Shown here: piece after piece, positions 1 through 4,969 of the stretch
Numbering within the stretch: position 1 is the stretch's first letter
Layout: every line of letters starts with the position of its first letter
Assembly: GCA_013329855.1 (NCBI GenBank)
Contig: DUJI01000315.1
Coordinates: 1,259-7,230, forward strand
Direction of reading: 5' to 3'
Origin: Thermoplasmata archaeon
GTDB lineage: Archaea; Thermoplasmatota; Thermoplasmata; RBG-16-68-12
DNA: 5,972 nucleotides
Made by a program: the position numbers and the translations under genes
Notes under the pieces: model-generated
The model's database searches: none
Seen by the model: the letters and a program-made list of their open reading frames with translations, nothing else
What the model was told of the DNA's origin: nothing

Positions 1-53
1 CCCTCGTACGCCAGCGACGTGTCCCGGTAGATGCCGTACCGCGCCCGCCGCAT
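1..53 (-). CDS. 5' end of an unidentified protein (partial, runs off left edge)
   Basis: Reading leftward from an ATG at 53, an open frame encodes MRRARYGIYRDTSLAYEG before the window ends. Every complete codon ends in G or C, as in the confident genes here. A strong Shine-Dalgarno sequence, GGAGGG (66 down to 61), lies 7 bases before the ATG, which is why I chose this start. A second in-frame ATG at 74 also has a GGGGAG at good spacing and would add seven residues (MDSEGVR). A TATA-like TTTATGG on the minus strand near 121-127 would put a transcript start near 98, so the gene would have a short leader. The fragment is too short to assign a family; no function is claimed. It is divergent from the transporter gene to its right. 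Confidence 0.45.
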   Translation of the reverse strand, partial: MRRARYGIYRDTSLAYE

Positions 54-120
54 TCTCACGCCCTCCGAATCCATCTCCGCATCTCCCCGTTGCCGACCCG
101 TCGCCCAATGCGTCGGTCCC

Positions 121-128
121 CCATAAAC
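121..128 (-). promoter_or_regulatory. TATA-like box for the left-edge divergent gene
   Basis: On the minus strand this reads GTTTATGG, an AT-rich island in very GC-rich DNA. An archaeal TATA box sits about 26 bases before the transcript start, which would place initiation near 98, 24-45 bases before the two candidate ATGs at 74 and 53. On the plus strand it reads CCATAAAC and could instead drive initiation near 150. The orientation is therefore an inference. Confidence 0.35.
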
Positions 129-153
129 GAACGGGAGGGACCGGACCAAAGGG

Positions 154-161
154 CTTTATGG
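154..161 (+). promoter_or_regulatory. TATA-like box for the TauE/SafE operon
   Basis: CTTTATGG lies just downstream of a purine-rich stretch (CCAAAGGG) that could serve as the TFB recognition element. Its centre is about 25 bases before the GTG at 182, the spacing expected if the transcript starts at or next to that codon. With the box at 121-128 it forms a perfect inverted pair, CCATAAA...TTTATGG. The ATG at 158 lies inside this box, which argues against that ATG being translated from this promoter. Confidence 0.45.
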
Positions 162-181
162 CCTGCCGCGCGTCGCGGCGC

Positions 182-1042
182 GTGGACTTCCTCATCATCC
201 TGCTGGCCCTCCTGGTCGGGGCCTTCGCGGCCGGGATCGCGGGCTCCCTCCTTGGGATCGGAGGCGGCGTGTTCCTCATCCCCTACATGACCCTGGTCCT
301 GCAGATCGACATCCGGGTGGCCATCGCAACGAGCCTCATCGGGGTGATCGCAACGTCCTCGGGGGCCGCGTCCGTCTACGTCCGCGACCATCTGACGAAC
401 CTCCGGCTCGGGATGTTCCTGGAGGTCGCGACGACGGCGGGGGCGATTGCGGGCGCCTTCACCGCCCTCCTCGTCGACCGCAACGTCCTCTATGTGGTCT
501 TCGGCCTGACCGTCATGGTGGCCGCGAGCCGGATGGTGGGCCGGGAGCGGGCCGCCGACCCAGCTGCGGCCGCATCCCCCGGCAGATCGCGTCTCGTGGA
601 GCGCCTGCGGCTCGGCTCGTCGTATCCCGAGGCGGTGGACCGCCAGCAGCACGCCTACGGCGTCGCCCGCCCCGGCGCGGGGTTCGGCATCAGCGCGCTC
701 GCGGGCGCGCTCTCGGGCCTGCTCGGCGTCGGGGGCGGGTTCATCAAGGTTCCCGCGATGAACGTGGTCATGGGCGTGCCCATGAAGCCCTCCGTGGCCA
801 CGAGCAACTTCATGATCGGCGTCACGGCGGCCGCCAGCGCGTTCATTTACTACACCCGAGGCCTGGTCGATCCCTCCCTGGCCGCCATGCTCATGCTCGG
901 CGTGTTCACGGGCACGCGACTGGGCACCCGGGTCATGGCCCGGACCCGCGCACAGCGCCTCCGGGCGGTCTTCGCCGTCTTCCTCGCGGGCCTCGGCGTC
1001 TTCATGATCCTCCGCACGCTCCTTCCGGGGGTGAACTTCTGA
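182..1042 (+). CDS. TauE/SafE-family membrane transporter
   Basis: This is an integral membrane protein of the TauE/SafE (DUF81) family, whose characterised members export sulfite, sulfoacetate or related anions. The substrate here cannot be read from sequence. The family's duplicated architecture is clear. Counting from the GTG at 182, the first glycine-rich membrane motif (LLGIGGGVFLIP) is at about residues 23-34. The second (LLGVGGGFIKVP, followed by PSVATSNFMIGVTAAASAF) is at about 180-221. A hydrophilic stretch at about 120-165 with a SSYPEAV segment links the halves, as is common in archaeal members. The 286-residue length is normal. I prefer the GTG at 182 because the hydrophobic N-terminus begins right after it and a TATA box sits about 25 bases upstream; an in-frame ATG at 158 would add eight residues but falls inside that box. 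The stop is followed at once by the DUF1634 gene, a frequent partner of this family. Confidence 0.88.
   Translation: MDFLIILLALLVGAFAAGIAGSLLGIGGGVFLIPYMTLVLQIDIRVAIATSLIGVIATSSGAASVYVRDHLTNLRLGMFLEVATTAGAIAGAFTALLVDRNVLYVVFGLTVMVAASRMVGRERAADPAAAASPGRSRLVERLRLGSSYPEAVDRQQHAYGVARPGAGFGISALAGALSGLLGVGGGFIKVPAMNVVMGVPMKPSVATSNFMIGVTAAASAFIYYTRGLVDPSLAAMLMLGVFTGTRLGTRVMARTRAQRLRAVFAVFLAGLGVFMILRTLLPGVNF
1027..1034 (+). promoter_or_regulatory. Shine-Dalgarno sequence at the TauE/DUF1634 junction
   Basis: GGGGGTGA differs by one base from the consensus GGAGGTGA. Seven bases separate its G-run from a CTG at 1039, whose last two bases belong to the transporter's TGA stop (1040-1042). It is more than 50 bases from the ATG at 1087, so it supports initiation near 1039 rather than at the ATG. 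Confidence 0.4.
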
Positions 1043-1419
1043 GCGACGCCTCTTCCGCGGCCGCGCCGGGCCCGCACGGGCTCGACATGAACCGCTTGGT
1101 CTACCGGGTCCTGTGGGGCGGCGTCCTGCTCTCCATCGCGGTGATCCTCATCGGACTCGCGGCCGAAGCGGTGTCGCCCGGAGGATTCCCGCGCATCCCG
1201 GCCCCGCTCCCCGCGTTGCCGGCTGAAGTGGCCCATCTCACGCCCGCGGGACTCCTGAGCCTCGGAGTGCTGCTCCTGATCCTCACGCCGATCTCGCGGG
1301 TCTTCCTGACCATCCTGGTCTTCGCCGGGGAGCGCGACCGGACGTACGTGCTCGTCACGGGCATCGTCTTCTTCAACCTCATGCTGGGCGTGGCCCTGGG
1401 GCTCCTGGGCGTGGGGTGA
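1039..1419 (+). CDS. DUF1634 membrane protein, partner of TauE/SafE transporter
   Basis: This is a small integral membrane protein resembling DUF1634, a family of unknown function often encoded next to TauE/SafE permeases. From the ATG at 1087 it is 110 residues with three hydrophobic segments at about 8-28, 53-78 and 86-109. The second is followed by a charged GERDR loop. A proline-rich loop lies between the first two. The safe start is the ATG at 1087, but the frame stays open back to the transporter stop. A CTG at 1039 has a near-consensus Shine-Dalgarno 7 bases upstream and overlaps that stop as CTGA. It would add 16 residues (CTG, then SDASSAAAPGPHGLD), with nearly all codons ending in G or C. 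I list the longer form as the working hypothesis; no ATG, GTG or TTG is available in between. The 3' end overlaps the pus10 start as GTGA, indicating translational coupling. Confidence 0.75.
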   Translation: MSDASSAAAPGPHGLDMNRLVYRVLWGGVLLSIAVILIGLAAEAVSPGGFPRIPAPLPALPAEVAHLTPAGLLSLGVLLLILTPISRVFLTILVFAGERDRTYVLVTGIVFFNLMLGVALGLLGVG

Positions 1420-2660
1420 ACCTTAAGACCGCGGGCCCGCTGGAGGCCCACGTGGACGAGGTCCTCGCCGCCGCGCGCGCGGTCGACTGGTCGCCCCTCG
1501 GGGAGCGGACCCTCTGCGACGCATGCCTGGGCCGGCTTTTCGGGAAGCTGGGCCAAGGCCACACGAACGAGGAGCGCGGGTTCGCGGTCCGCGAGCTCGC
1601 GCGGTTGCCTGCGGGGACGTGCTGGTTGTGCGGCGGGCTCACGGGGCGGTACGACGCCTTGGCCCGGCTCGCCTCGAAGAAGCTCGGGCTCTGGGACTTC
1701 GACACGTTCCTCATCGGCTCGAAGATCGACCCTGAGATCCAGGCGCGCGAGGAGTCCCTCTGGTCCGATCTCAAGGCCACGGCCCCCGAGGCCCTGAAGT
1801 CTGAGGTGAACCGGGAGGTTGGCAAGCGCGTCTCCGACCTAGCGAAGAAGGAGCCGGCCTTGGAGAGCCCCGACCTCGTCGCGGTGGTCGACACCTCGTT
1901 CGACCACGTGGACGTGCAGGTCAACCCGCTCTACCTCCGAGGCCGCTACCGCAAGCTCGCCCGGGGAATCCCGCAGACCCGGTGGCCGTGCAACCGCTGC
2001 CGCGGAAAGGGCTGCGCGAAGTGCGGCGGCACGGGGAAGATGTATCCCACGAGCGTGGAGGAGATTCTCGCCCAGGAGGTCATGCGGGACTCCGGCGGCA
2101 CGGGGCACGCGCTCCACGGGATGGGCCGCGAGGACATCGACGCTCGGATGCTGGGCCGCGGACGGCCGTTCGTCCTGGAGATCAAGGAGCCAGGGAAGAG
2201 GCATCTCGATCTGGGATCCGCGCGGGACCGCGTGAACGCTTCGGGTCAAGTCGAGGTGGACGGGTTCCGTCCCGCGACGCGCAAGGACGTCGTGGCGATC
2301 AAGACGGACCGCGCGGACAAGACGTACCGCGTCCTCGTCCGGTTCGCTTCTCCTGTGGAAGAGGCAAGACTTATAAAGGAGCTGACGTTCTTGGAGGCCG
2401 AGCCGATCGCACAACGCACCCCGCTCAGGGTGGTCCATCGGCGGGCGGATACCACGCGGCAGCGGTCCGTGCGGAGGGCCGAGGTCCTCACCACGGACGG
2501 TACCGTCGCGGAACTCCGGGTCACCGCGGAGACCGGCGCCTACATCAAGGAGCTGGTCCACGGAGACCAGGGGAGGACGAAGCCGTCCCTGGCGGACCTG
2601 CTCGGCGTGGGTTGCGAGGTGCTCGAGCTGGACGTCCTGGACATCCACGACGACGGGTGA
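1416..2660 (+). CDS. pus10: tRNA pseudouridine synthase Pus10
   Basis: Archaeal Pus10 converts U54 and U55 in the tRNA T-loop to pseudouridine; it acts in the cytoplasm without a guide RNA. The 414-residue length suits the archaeal family. An N-terminal cysteine module is present: C34/C37 in CDACLGRLFGKLGQGHTNEE and C69/C72 in CWLC. An intervening RNA-binding region follows. A second, archaeal-type cysteine cluster C192, C195, C200, C203 has the form CNRCRGKGCAKCGGTGK. The catalytic motif GREDIDARMLGRGRPF starts at residue 237. By analogy with the GRTD motif of TruA the nucleophile should be D240. The C-terminal signature GAYIKELVHGDQGRTKPS is at 374-391. All expected key residues are present. 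The start is a GTG overlapping the DUF1634 stop (GTGA); the N-terminal cysteine motif fits close behind it. The rpl21e gene follows after 6 bases. Confidence 0.96.
   Translation: MNLKTAGPLEAHVDEVLAAARAVDWSPLGERTLCDACLGRLFGKLGQGHTNEERGFAVRELARLPAGTCWLCGGLTGRYDALARLASKKLGLWDFDTFLIGSKIDPEIQAREESLWSDLKATAPEALKSEVNREVGKRVSDLAKKEPALESPDLVAVVDTSFDHVDVQVNPLYLRGRYRKLARGIPQTRWPCNRCRGKGCAKCGGTGKMYPTSVEEILAQEVMRDSGGTGHALHGMGREDIDARMLGRGRPFVLEIKEPGKRHLDLGSARDRVNASGQVEVDGFRPATRKDVVAIKTDRADKTYRVLVRFASPVEEARLIKELTFLEAEPIAQRTPLRVVHRRADTTRQRSVRRAEVLTTDGTVAELRVTAETGAYIKELVHGDQGRTKPSLADLLGVGCEVLELDVLDIHDDG
2371..2378 (+). promoter_or_regulatory. Possible internal promoter (TATA-like box inside pus10)
   Basis: TTATAAAG is among the best matches to an archaeal TATA box in the window, in otherwise GC-rich coding DNA. 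It falls on the codons CTT ATA AAG (Leu-Ile-Lys), where ATA is a poor choice for this genome. Initiation would be expected near 2400, about 270 bases before rpl21e. It could boost rpl21e, rpoF and the DUF655 gene independently of the upstream transporter genes. It may also be a chance match required by the protein sequence. Confidence 0.25.
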
Positions 2661-2666
2661 CGGAGC

Positions 2667-2957
2667 ATGGTGAAGGCCTCCAAGGGCATCATGGAGAAAA
2701 CGCGGCAGAAGGACCGCCGCAGCCCGAGCGAGCGCGGGCTCTCCCCGATCACCCGCTCCTTCCAGAAGTTCGAGGTCGGCGACAAGGTCACCATCCTGAT
2801 TGACTCGAGCGTCCAGAAAGGCTGGCCGCACAACCGCTTCCACGGCATGACGGGGACCGTCGTAGGGAAGCGCGGGCGTGCGTACCTCGTCGACGTCCGG
2901 TTCGGATCCCGCATCAAGCAAGGCGTGGTGCTCCCGGAACACCTGCGGCGGGCCTAG
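2667..2957 (+). CDS. rpl21e: 50S ribosomal protein eL21 (L21e)
   Basis: This is the archaeal/eukaryotic-type large-subunit ribosomal protein eL21, which binds 23S/5S rRNA near the central protuberance. The 96-residue length is typical. The basic N-terminus includes ERGLSPITRSFQKFEVGDKV at 22-41. The hallmark SH3-like core follows: VQKGWPHNRFHGMTGTVVGK at 49-68, then RGRAYLVDV at 69-77. The C-terminal end VVLPEHLRR is also conserved. The ATG lies 6 bases after the pus10 stop, and GGGTGA (2655-2660), overlapping that stop, provides a ribosome binding site. Position between pus10 and rpoF is the usual euryarchaeal order. Confidence 0.96.
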   Translation: MVKASKGIMEKTRQKDRRSPSERGLSPITRSFQKFEVGDKVTILIDSSVQKGWPHNRFHGMTGTVVGKRGRAYLVDVRFGSRIKQGVVLPEHLRRA

Positions 2958-2963
2958 GAGGGG
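2957..2963 (+). promoter_or_regulatory. Ribosome binding site that fixes the rpoF start
   Basis: GGAGGGG begins at the last base of the rpl21e stop TAG. Three possible starts follow in frame: GTG 2963, CTG 2966 and GTG 2969. The first overlaps the site itself; only the GTG at 2969 has normal spacing (7 bases after GGAGG), so that one is preferred. Confidence 0.6.
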
Positions 2964-2968
2964 TGCTG

Positions 2969-3289
2969 GTGGAAGAGGAATACGTGTCCCTGTCGGAGCT
3001 CAAGGTCATCCTGGAGAAGGAGAAGGGAGCCCGGGCGGACCTCACGCCCGAGCAGCAGTACGCCCTCTCCCATGCCGCCGCGTTCGCCCGAATGCCGCCC
3101 GAGAAGGTGCCCGCCATGGTCAAGGAGCTCATGGAGGTTCCCATGATGTCCCTGGCCAACGCCGTGAAGATTGCCGACGTGCTGCCGACCCATCTGGACG
3201 ACGTGCGCGCCATCTTTGCCAAGGAACGGTTCGCCCTCTCCAAAGAGGATGCGGAGAAGGTCCTGGAGATCGTCAACAAGTACCGTTGA
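2969..3289 (+). CDS. rpoF: DNA-directed RNA polymerase subunit F (Rpo4/Rpb4)
   Basis: This encodes archaeal RNA polymerase subunit Rpo4 (RpoF), the Rpb4 counterpart. With Rpo7 it forms the stalk that aids open-complex formation and binds emerging RNA. The 106-residue length matches the family. The N-terminal strand EEEYVSLSELKVILEKE, which would pack against Rpo7, precedes an all-helical HRDC-like region from about residue 27. That region includes LTPEQQYALSHAAAFARM and the closing SKEDAEKVLEIVNKYR. The family's usual closing pattern, where a predicted loop (VLPTHLDDVRAIFAKERF) precedes the last helix, is recognisable. The GTG at 2969 is chosen because of the GGAGG 7 bases upstream; GTG 2963 would add two residues. 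The stop overlaps a possible TTG start of the DUF655 gene. Confidence 0.93.
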   Translation: MEEEYVSLSELKVILEKEKGARADLTPEQQYALSHAAAFARMPPEKVPAMVKELMEVPMMSLANAVKIADVLPTHLDDVRAIFAKERFALSKEDAEKVLEIVNKYR

Positions 3290-3303
3290 CCGAGGCGATT
3301 TCC

Positions 3304-3852
3304 GTGGAAGACTACGCCCGCATCCTCGACTACCTACCGCAAGGTCATCCCGACCAGTCCAAATACCATCGGGAGCCCTTGGCCTACGCGCTCGGGGAGG
3401 ACGAGTTCAAGCTGTTCGAGCTCGTGCCCAAGGAGGGCGCGGACCTGCCCGTGGGCGCGAAGGTCTATATCGGCAAGGAGATCGACCTGCGGAAGGACAT
3501 CCTCCACGTGAAGCGCCGCGTGGCCTACGAGGAGCTCACCGTGGGTGCCCAGAAGGAGCTCCCCTTCGTGGTCGCGGAGGTCGTCAAGGAGAAGGAGGTG
3601 CGGTTCATCGACTTCTTCAACAAGGCCCAGGCGATCACGACCCGCTTCCACATGCTTGAGCTGCTGCCCGGCCTCGGGAAGAAGTCCATGTGGGCGATCC
3701 TCGAGGAGCGCAAGAAGGGGCCCTTCAAGGACTTCGCCGATCTGGACCGTCGTATCCCGAGCGTGCATCATCCGGAGAAGCTCATCGCGAAACGGATCGA
3801 GATGGAGATCTCGGACCCGATGCAGAAGTACCGCCTCTTCGTCGCGCGCTAG
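3304..3852 (+). CDS. DUF655 family protein with helix-hairpin-helix
   Basis: This belongs to the archaeal DUF655 family, presumed nucleic-acid-binding, usually encoded right after rpoF; its exact role is not established. From the GTG at 3304 it is 182 residues. The N-terminal family block EDYARILDYLPQGHPDQSKY starts at residue 2. KREP-like and EDEFKLFELVPKEGADLPVG segments follow, then VYIGKEIDLRKD with an OB-fold-like character. The helix-hairpin-helix is LLPGLGKKSMWAILEERKK at 120-138. A short C-terminal domain ends QKYRLFVAR. I chose GTG 3304 because GAGG lies 8 bases upstream and the family normally begins near this block. A TTG at 3286, overlapping the rpoF stop as TTGA, would add six residues. 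In-frame reading further upstream, to 2878, overlaps all of rpoF and is not credible. Confidence 0.9.
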   Translation: MEDYARILDYLPQGHPDQSKYHREPLAYALGEDEFKLFELVPKEGADLPVGAKVYIGKEIDLRKDILHVKRRVAYEELTVGAQKELPFVVAEVVKEKEVRFIDFFNKAQAITTRFHMLELLPGLGKKSMWAILEERKKGPFKDFADLDRRIPSVHHPEKLIAKRIEMEISDPMQKYRLFVAR

Positions 3853-3883
3853 GGACGCGCGTCGCGCCCGGGGGGGCCCACCG

Positions 3884-4054
3884 CTGAACTTCCGTCGGCA
3901 GGCGTTCTGGATCCTCATCCTCGTCGTCATCGGTCTGGACCTCTGGTGGTCCGGCACGCCCACCGCGTTCGAGCTCTGGTGGATCCCGCTCATCCTCCTG
4001 AACGGCGTGTGCCTCGCGGTCATCCTGGTCCCGCTGATCCGCGGAGACCGGTGA
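3884..4054 (+). CDS. Small two-helix membrane protein with apparent CTG start
   Basis: I do not recognise this 56-residue protein. It starts (CTG)NFRRQAF and has two hydrophobic stretches, about residues 7-22 (AFWILILVVIGLDLWW) and 31-52. A short SGTPTAFE loop separates them and it ends in RGDR. The arginines just before helix 1 and the charged tail suggest both ends are cytoplasmic. Support for coding is compositional: nearly every codon ends in G or C, and the Trp-rich amphipathic edges are typical of small membrane proteins. No ATG, GTG or TTG occurs in frame between the DUF655 stop and this point. The only start is a CTG at 3884, seven bases after a run of seven G (3870-3876) that could pair with 16S rRNA. 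It is the last gene of the plus-strand cluster, 31 bases after DUF655. Confidence 0.55.
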   Translation: MNFRRQAFWILILVVIGLDLWWSGTPTAFELWWIPLILLNGVCLAVILVPLIRGDR

Positions 4055-4065
4055 CCGAGGTCTCC
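4043..4065. terminator. Inverted repeat at the convergent gene junction
   Basis: GGAGACC (4043-4049) and GGTCTCC (4059-4065) form a perfect 7-bp inverted repeat with a 9-base loop. The loop holds the TGA of the small membrane gene, and its core GGTGACC is itself nearly palindromic. The repeat fills the 12-base gap before the regulator's stop codon on the other strand. Position and symmetry suit a bidirectional transcript end or an RNA hairpin. No T-run follows on either strand, so a classical archaeal terminator is not demonstrated. Confidence 0.3.
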
Positions 4066-4066
4066 C

Positions 4067-4867
4067 CTACCCCTTGGCCAGGGGCGCCTCGATCCGGGCC
4101 GTGTCCTGCTCCGACAGGCCGAGCTTCTTCCGGAGGACGTCGAGGAGCTCCCGCGTATCGTGCGGGATGGGGCCGTGCTCGAACGCCTCCACGGCCACCG
4201 CGCGGTAGATCCCCTCCCGATTGGCGAGGACCTCCTCCACGACCTCGAGCTCGGAGGTAGCCGTGGTCTCGGTGATCTCCATGACCAGGCGGTGCGCGGG
4301 CAGGCCGTGCCGTGCCAGGACGGCCGACACCCGCCCGTCCTTCCACGCGGTCATGACCGCCCGCGTATAGTCCTCGATGTCCTTGACCCGCTCGTCCAAC
4401 GCCCGCTTGCGCCGCTCATCGATGCCGTTCAGGTACTCGAGGTCCAGGGTGTCGACGTTCATCGCCTCGCGGACGATGTCCGAGAACGTGAGGTGGGCCG
4501 AGGTCGCCTTGTCGATCTCCTCCAGGCTCATCGGCCGGACCTCGCCCCGGTCCTTCACGGGGACGCGGAGCGTGGAGAGGCGCTGCTTGATCCCGAGGGC
4601 GCGTTCCCAGCCCCGCGGGGCGAGGTAGTACGCGAGCATGCGCTGCTTCTCGCCCTCCACGTGGCCCTTGGCCTCGATCAGGTAGCCCGCCCTAACCATC
4701 TCGTCCAGGTAGCGGGAAAGATGCTTGCGCTGGATGCCCGCGGCGAACGCGATGGCCTTCTGGGTCAGGGCCTGGGGCAGGACGTACCGCTCTTCCATGT
4801 GGCGGAAGTCCGTCAGGTAGAGCAGGATGCGGTCTTCCGTGTTCAGGGCGAGCAGGGGTTCGGGCAC
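4067..4867 (-). CDS. Winged-helix DNA-binding protein, probable transcription regulator
   Basis: This 266-residue protein has an N-terminal winged helix-turn-helix at about residues 10-90. LNTEDRILLYLTDF begins the domain. ALTQKAIAFAAGIQRKHLSR at 33-52 gives the helix-turn-helix, then YLDEMVRAGYLIEAKG and a wing running into MLAYYLAPRGWERA. The pattern resembles the winged helices at the front of many archaeal regulators and STAND-type ATPases, but there is no P-loop or ATPase domain here. The rest is predicted mostly helical: MSLEEIDKATSAHLTFSDIV, then a charged helix LNGIDERRKRALDERVKDIE at 146-165, then a C-terminal segment ending in DVLRKKLGLSEQ. I do not recognise this half. The only sensible start is the GTG at 4867. 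It lacks a well-spaced Shine-Dalgarno but has a TATA-like box about 28 bases upstream, suggesting a leaderless transcript. Frames extending further upstream would run into nreA. Confidence 0.82.
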   Translation of the reverse strand: MPEPLLALNTEDRILLYLTDFRHMEERYVLPQALTQKAIAFAAGIQRKHLSRYLDEMVRAGYLIEAKGHVEGEKQRMLAYYLAPRGWERALGIKQRLSTLRVPVKDRGEVRPMSLEEIDKATSAHLTFSDIVREAMNVDTLDLEYLNGIDERRKRALDERVKDIEDYTRAVMTAWKDGRVSAVLARHGLPAHRLVMEITETTATSELEVVEEVLANREGIYRAVAVEAFEHGPIPHDTRELLDVLRKKLGLSEQDTARIEAPLAKG

Positions 4868-4891
4868 CGCTCCCGGAACGCCGCAAGGGGG

Positions 4892-4898
4892 CCATAAG
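4892..4898 (-). promoter_or_regulatory. TATA-like box of the winged-helix gene
   Basis: On the minus strand this reads CTTATGG, preceded by a purine-rich GGGAAC that could be the TFB recognition element. Its centre is about 28 bases before the GTG at 4867, so transcription would begin at or within a few bases of the start codon. The absence of a well-placed Shine-Dalgarno fits a leaderless mRNA. Confidence 0.45.
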
Positions 4899-4938
4899 GG
4901 TTCCCGTGGCCCCGCTTCGCGGATCCCCCCGCCAGGTT

Positions 4939-4945
4939 CATAAGG
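4939..4945 (+). promoter_or_regulatory. TATA-like box of nreA
   Basis: CATAAGG, in the context TTCATAAGG, has its centre about 28 bases before the ATG at 4970. That spacing predicts a transcript starting at, or a few bases before, the start codon. The same CATAAGG occurs at 4893-4899, where its reverse complement is the proposed box of the divergent regulator. Confidence 0.45.
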
Positions 4946-4969
4946 AGACGCCCGGGTGTCGAGGACGCG

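Noticed and set aside
56..652. Long minus-strand open frame opposite the transporter gene
   Set aside because: The sequence is low-complexity, rich in Arg/Gly/Asp/His and without domain features. It mirrors the codon periodicity of the well-supported TauE/SafE gene in GC-rich DNA.
1982..2803. Plus-strand alternative frame inside pus10
   Set aside because: Arg/Gly-rich composition and conflict with conserved Pus10 motifs in the other frame show it is not coding.
1839..2942. 367-codon minus-strand frame opposite pus10 and rpl21e
   Set aside because: It lies antisense to two genes with unmistakable family motifs; such long shadows are expected at this GC content, and it has no recognisable domain or sensible promoter.
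2878..3303. Upstream extension of the DUF655 frame across rpoF
   Set aside because: The extension overlaps the whole rpoF gene, is Arg/Gly/Pro-rich and does not resemble the DUF655 family, whose conserved start lies near 3304.
3843..3881. Palindromic GACGCGCGTC and nearby GC repeats after the DUF655 stop, possible terminator or operator
   Set aside because: Short GC palindromes are common in such GC-rich DNA, there is no T-run, and the G-run is better explained as a ribosome binding site for the next gene.
3545..3883. Upstream extension of the small membrane protein frame into the DUF655 gene
   Set aside because: This stretch is Arg/Ser-rich shadow sequence of the DUF655 gene; only the part after 3884 has protein-like composition.
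4160..4897. Plus-strand 245-codon frame opposite the winged-helix gene
   Set aside because: The minus strand encodes a clear winged helix with a promoter-like box before its start; the plus-strand product is His/Asp/Arg/Leu-rich with no domain.
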